Source of the DNA: Mesorhizobium huakuii
GTDB lineage: Bacteria > Pseudomonadota > Alphaproteobacteria > Rhizobiales > Rhizobiaceae
Assembly (NCBI RefSeq): GCF_014189455.1
Contig: NZ_CP050296.1
Coordinates: forward strand, 4,522,001-4,586,000
DNA: 64,000 nt
Reading direction: 5' to 3'
Below, piece by piece: positions 61,281 through 64,000 of the stretch. Made by a program: the position numbers and the translations under genes. How positions within the stretch are numbered: the first letter of the stretch is position 1; the number at the start of each line of letters is the position of its first letter. The notes beneath the pieces are model-generated. The model did no database searches, was not told the origin of the DNA, and saw nothing but the letters and a program-made list of their open reading frames with translations.

Positions 61281-61323
61281 TCCTCCGCCGCGACGTACCC
61301 AAAAATCTGCTGGAGCAGAGCCC

Positions 61324-62782
61324 ATGACCAAGCTTGACCCTGCCATCAAAGTTCGCCACGAGCCGATGCGTATTGCCGGCAGGAAGGTCGATGCCGACGG
61401 CGTCGTCGAGGTGCGATACCCCTGGAACGACACCGTGATCGGCACCGTGCCGGCCGGCCGCGCCGAGCATGCGCGACAAGCCTTCGAAATCGCCGCCGGT
61501 TACAGATCGAAGCTGACGCGCTACGAGCGCCAGCAGATCCTGTTTCGCACGGCGGAGGCATTGGCCTCGCGCCGCGAAGAAATCTCCGATCTCATCACGC
61601 TGGAACTCGGCATCTCCAAGACCGACTCGCTCTATGAGGTCGGCCGCGCCTATGACGTGTTCACGCTGTCGGCGCAGATGTGCATCCAGGACGACGGCCA
61701 GATATTCTCTTGCGATCTCACCCCCGCACGGCAAGGCGCGCAAGATCTTCACCACGCGCGAGCCGCTGAAGGCGATCTCGGCGATCACCCCGTTCAACCA
61801 TCCGCTCAACATGGTCTCGCACAAGGTGGCGCCGGCGATTGCCACCAACAATTGCGTGGTGGTCAAGCCGACCGAATTGACGCCGATGACGGCGCTGCTT
61901 CTGGCCGATATTCTCTACGAAGCCGGCCTGCCGCCGGAAATGCTGTCGGTGGTGACCGGCTGGCCGGCCGAGATCGGCAACGAGATGATCACCAACGAGA
62001 ACATCGATCTGATCACCTTCACCGGCGGCGTGCCGGTCGGCAAGATGATCGCCCGCACCGCCGGCTACAAGCGCCAGGTGCTTGAACTCGGCGGCAACGA
62101 TCCGCTGATCATCCTCAACGATTTGTCGGACGAGGATCTGGCAAAGGCGGCGGACCTGGCAGTGGCCGGAGCGACGAAGAACTCCGGCCAACGCTGCACC
62201 GCGGTCAAGCGCATCCTCGTCCAGGAAAGCGTCGCCGACCGCTTCGTGCCGCTGGTGCTGGAACGGGCGAAAAGGATCCGCTTCGGCGATCCGATGGACC
62301 GCTCGACCGATCTCGGCACCGTCGTGCACGAGAAGGCGGCGACACTGTTCGAGGCCCGTGTCCACATGGCCGCCGAACAGGGCGCCGACATCCTCTACAA
62401 TCCCGGCCGCCAGGGCGCGCTGCTGCCGCCGATCGTCGTCGATCGCGTCCTGCACACATCCGAATTGGTGATGGAAGAGACGTTCGGGCCGATCATCCCA
62501 ATCGTGCGCGCTCCGGACGATGACGAGGCGCTGATCGCGCTGTCGAATTCGACGGCCTTCGGCCTGTCGTCGGGCGTCTGCACCAACTCCTTTCCGCGCA
62601 TGCAAAAATACATTGCCGGCCTGCAGGTCGGCACCGTCAACATCTGGGAAGTGCCGGGCTACCGGATCGAGATGTCGCCTTTCGGCGGCATCAAGGACAG
62701 CGGCAATGGCTACAAGGAAGGCGTCATCGAGGCGATGAAGAGCTACACCAATGTGAAGACATTTTCACTGCCTTGGTCGTGA
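61324..62782 (+). CDS. phnY: phosphonoacetaldehyde dehydrogenase PhnY, frameshifted
   Basis: NAD-dependent aldehyde dehydrogenase, oxidising phosphonoacetaldehyde to phosphonoacetate. The first frame covers about 134 codons (from [14 protein letters not shown] to IFSCDLTP). The rest, one frame over, covers [17 protein letters not shown] to FSLPWS at 62782 and carries the cofactor Lys in [11 protein letters not shown], general base ELGGNDPL and catalytic Cys in [11 protein letters not shown]. The break coincides with a run of five C at 61721-61725: four C would give a continuous protein of about 485 residues. This is the classic position for a homopolymer sequencing error. ATG 61324. Confidence 0.87.
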
Positions 62783-62854
62783 CCGGGCCATAGCAACTGG
62801 CAGACCAACCGAGGGGGCGGCCGACGCTCCCTCATTCGCGTTTCGGAGACGGTG

Positions 62855-64000
62855 ATGGCCGCGATCAAAGAACTTGTGCATACCGAGGGCGATTCCAACA
62901 CGACGGCCGCGCGCGGCGGCTGGGATGCCGGCCAGGACGATCCCCGCATCCGCGGCCTGCTTGACCGCGATGCCGCCGCCTTCATGCACCAGAGCCTGTC
63001 CAGCCCGTGCCTGTCGACGATCGCCAAGGCGGAAGGCATCTGGATCGAGGACACCGTTGGCCGCCGCTTCATGGACTTCCACGGCAACAGCGTGCATCAC
63101 CTCGGCTACGGTCATCCCAAATTGGTGGCGGCGATCAAGAAGCAGCTTGATGACCTCTGCTTCGCGCCGCGCCGCTTCACCTGCGAACCCGCGGTCGAGT
63201 TGGCCGAGAAACTGGCGGCACTTGCTCCGGGCGATCTCGGCAAGGTGCTGTTCACCACCGGCGGCTCGGATGCCATCGAGGTGGCGCTGAAGATCGCGCG
63301 CGCCGCGACCGGTCGCTTCAAGACGGTGTCGTTCTGGGATGCGTTTCATGGCGCTGGGTTTGGTGCTGCCAGCGTCGGCGGCGAAGCCACCTTCCGCTCG
63401 CACATATCAGGCCCGATGATGACCGGCACCGAGCATGTCGCGCCCTGGGACGGCTATCGCTGCCCATACGGCCACGATTCCCTCGAAGCATCGGGTCTCG
63501 CCTGCGCCAACATGATTGCCTACGTGCTCGGCCGCGAGCAGGACGTGGCGGCGGTCGTCGCCGAGCCGATGCGGGCGACGCCCAATCCACCGCCGTCCGG
63601 CTTCTGGAAACGGGTGCGCGAGGCCTGCGACCGGCATGGCACGCTGCTGATCTTCGACGAGATCCCCACCGGCCTCGGCAAAACAGGAAAATTCTTCGCC
63701 CATGAGCATGATGGCGTGACACCCGACATCGTCGTTCTCGGCAAGTCGCTTGGCGGCGGCATCCTGCCGATCGCCGCCGTCATCGCGCGTCGCGAGCTCG
63801 ATGTCACCGGGGGCTTCGCTATCGGTCACTACACCCACGAAAAGAACCCAGTGACGACGCGCGCCGCCCTGACCACCATCGACATCATCCTGGAGGAAGG
63901 GCTGGTCGAACGGTCGGCCGAACTCGGCCAACATATGCTGGGACGCATGCAGGATCTGATGGCGCGCTCGCCTCATGTCGGCGACGTCAGGGGTAGGGGG
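62855..64000 (+). CDS. pbfA: class III PLP enzyme, probable (R)-1-hydroxy-2-aminoethylphosphonate ammonia-lyase PbfA, cut by right edge
   Basis: 382 codons are visible without a stop. The fold is that of class III aminotransferases: FHGNSVHHLGYGHP, TTGGSDAIEVALKIAR, FWDAFHGAGFGA, FDEIPTGLGKTG, and the PLP Lys in VVLGKSLGGGILP. The N-terminus (HTEGDSN) and the position directly after phnY match PbfA, which turns hydroxylated aminoethylphosphonate into phosphonoacetaldehyde and ammonia and so feeds PhnY. An ordinary transaminase cannot be excluded from sequence alone. ATG 62855 has GGAG six bases upstream; GTG 62852 is in frame. Confidence 0.78.
   Translation, partial: MAAIKELVHTEGDSNTTAARGGWDAGQDDPRIRGLLDRDAAAFMHQSLSSPCLSTIAKAEGIWIEDTVGRRFMDFHGNSVHHLGYGHPKLVAAIKKQLDDLCFAPRRFTCEPAVELAEKLAALAPGDLGKVLFTTGGSDAIEVALKIARAATGRFKTVSFWDAFHGAGFGAASVGGEATFRSHISGPMMTGTEHVAPWDGYRCPYGHDSLEASGLACANMIAYVLGREQDVAAVVAEPMRATPNPPPSGFWKRVREACDRHGTLLIFDEIPTGLGKTGKFFAHEHDGVTPDIVVLGKSLGGGILPIAAVIARRELDVTGGFAIGHYTHEKNPVTTRAALTTIDIILEEGLVERSAELGQHMLGRMQDLMARSPHVGDVRGRG

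Overview
This window is high-GC DNA packed with catabolic operons and ABC uptake systems. It looks like a chromosome or megaplasmid of a soil alphaproteobacterium of the order Rhizobiales, most likely Mesorhizobium or a close relative. That placement is an inference. It rests on the Ehu/Eut ectoine system, the phnW-phnA-phnY phosphonate pathway, HWE-type sensor kinases and two RIME-like nested palindromes. No rRNA, tRNA, CRISPR array, transposase or origin was recognised.

Layout. 1-5.7 kb (minus strand): a BMP-type nucleoside ABC importer (binding protein, double ATPase, two permeases) followed by a nucleoside hydrolase that runs off the left edge. 5.9-9.6 kb: two tandem DUF1185 proteins, convergent to an amidohydrolase, a MarR regulator and a cysteine hydrolase; probably ring opening of an N-heterocycle, substrate unknown. 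9.8-14.1 kb: an epimerase and an SDR, then a DadA/PuuB-type oxidase and a HisC-type aminotransferase. 14.3-21.3 kb: SDR, HisD/HpsN-type dehydrogenase, zinc alcohol dehydrogenase, HutC-type GntR regulator and a NitT/TauT-type ABC importer. This resembles dihydroxypropanesulfonate (DHPS) catabolism. 21.3-36.8 kb: mixed genes (DHA2 efflux pump, tiny proteins, haloacetate-dehalogenase-like hydrolase, LOV-derived HWE kinase with response regulator, heterodimeric ABC exporter, amine oxidase, 2-hydroxyacid dehydrogenase, DUF900 hydrolase, pentapeptide-repeat membrane protein). 37.2-53.3 kb: a complete ectoine/hydroxyectoine uptake and degradation locus. The minus arm holds AsnC, semialdehyde dehydrogenase, aminotransferase, a quinone-oxidoreductase-like enzyme and an ammonia-lyase homologue without the MIO triad. 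The plus arm is enuR, ehuABCD, eutABCDE. 53.4-57.5 kb: GntR and DeoR regulators and a dimethylglycine/sarcosine-dehydrogenase-like flavoenzyme. 57.5-64 kb: LysR, phnW, phnA, phnY and a pbfA-like gene cut by the right edge, a pathway that takes 2-aminoethylphosphonate to acetate and phosphate.

How they work together. Ectoine enters through EhuABCD. Hydroxyectoine is probably converted to ectoine by EutABC. EutD opens the ring, EutE deacetylates, and the aminotransferase and dehydrogenase of the minus arm lead to aspartate. In the phosphonate operon PhnW makes phosphonoacetaldehyde, PhnY oxidises it, PhnA cleaves the C-P bond, and the PbfA-like enzyme would feed hydroxylated aminoethylphosphonate into the same aldehyde.

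Quality warning. Six genes carry a small reading-frame or start defect although the rest of the protein is well preserved: permease 2, the hisD-like gene, the MFS pump, eutD, the deoR-type gene and phnY. Three are one-base indels well inside the gene. Sequencing error is at least as likely as real decay, so the broken genes should be rechecked before any biological conclusion. The most novel-looking items are the MIO-less lyase in the ectoine operon, the DHPS-like cluster with its repeated operator, and a LOV-type kinase that has lost its photoactive cysteine.
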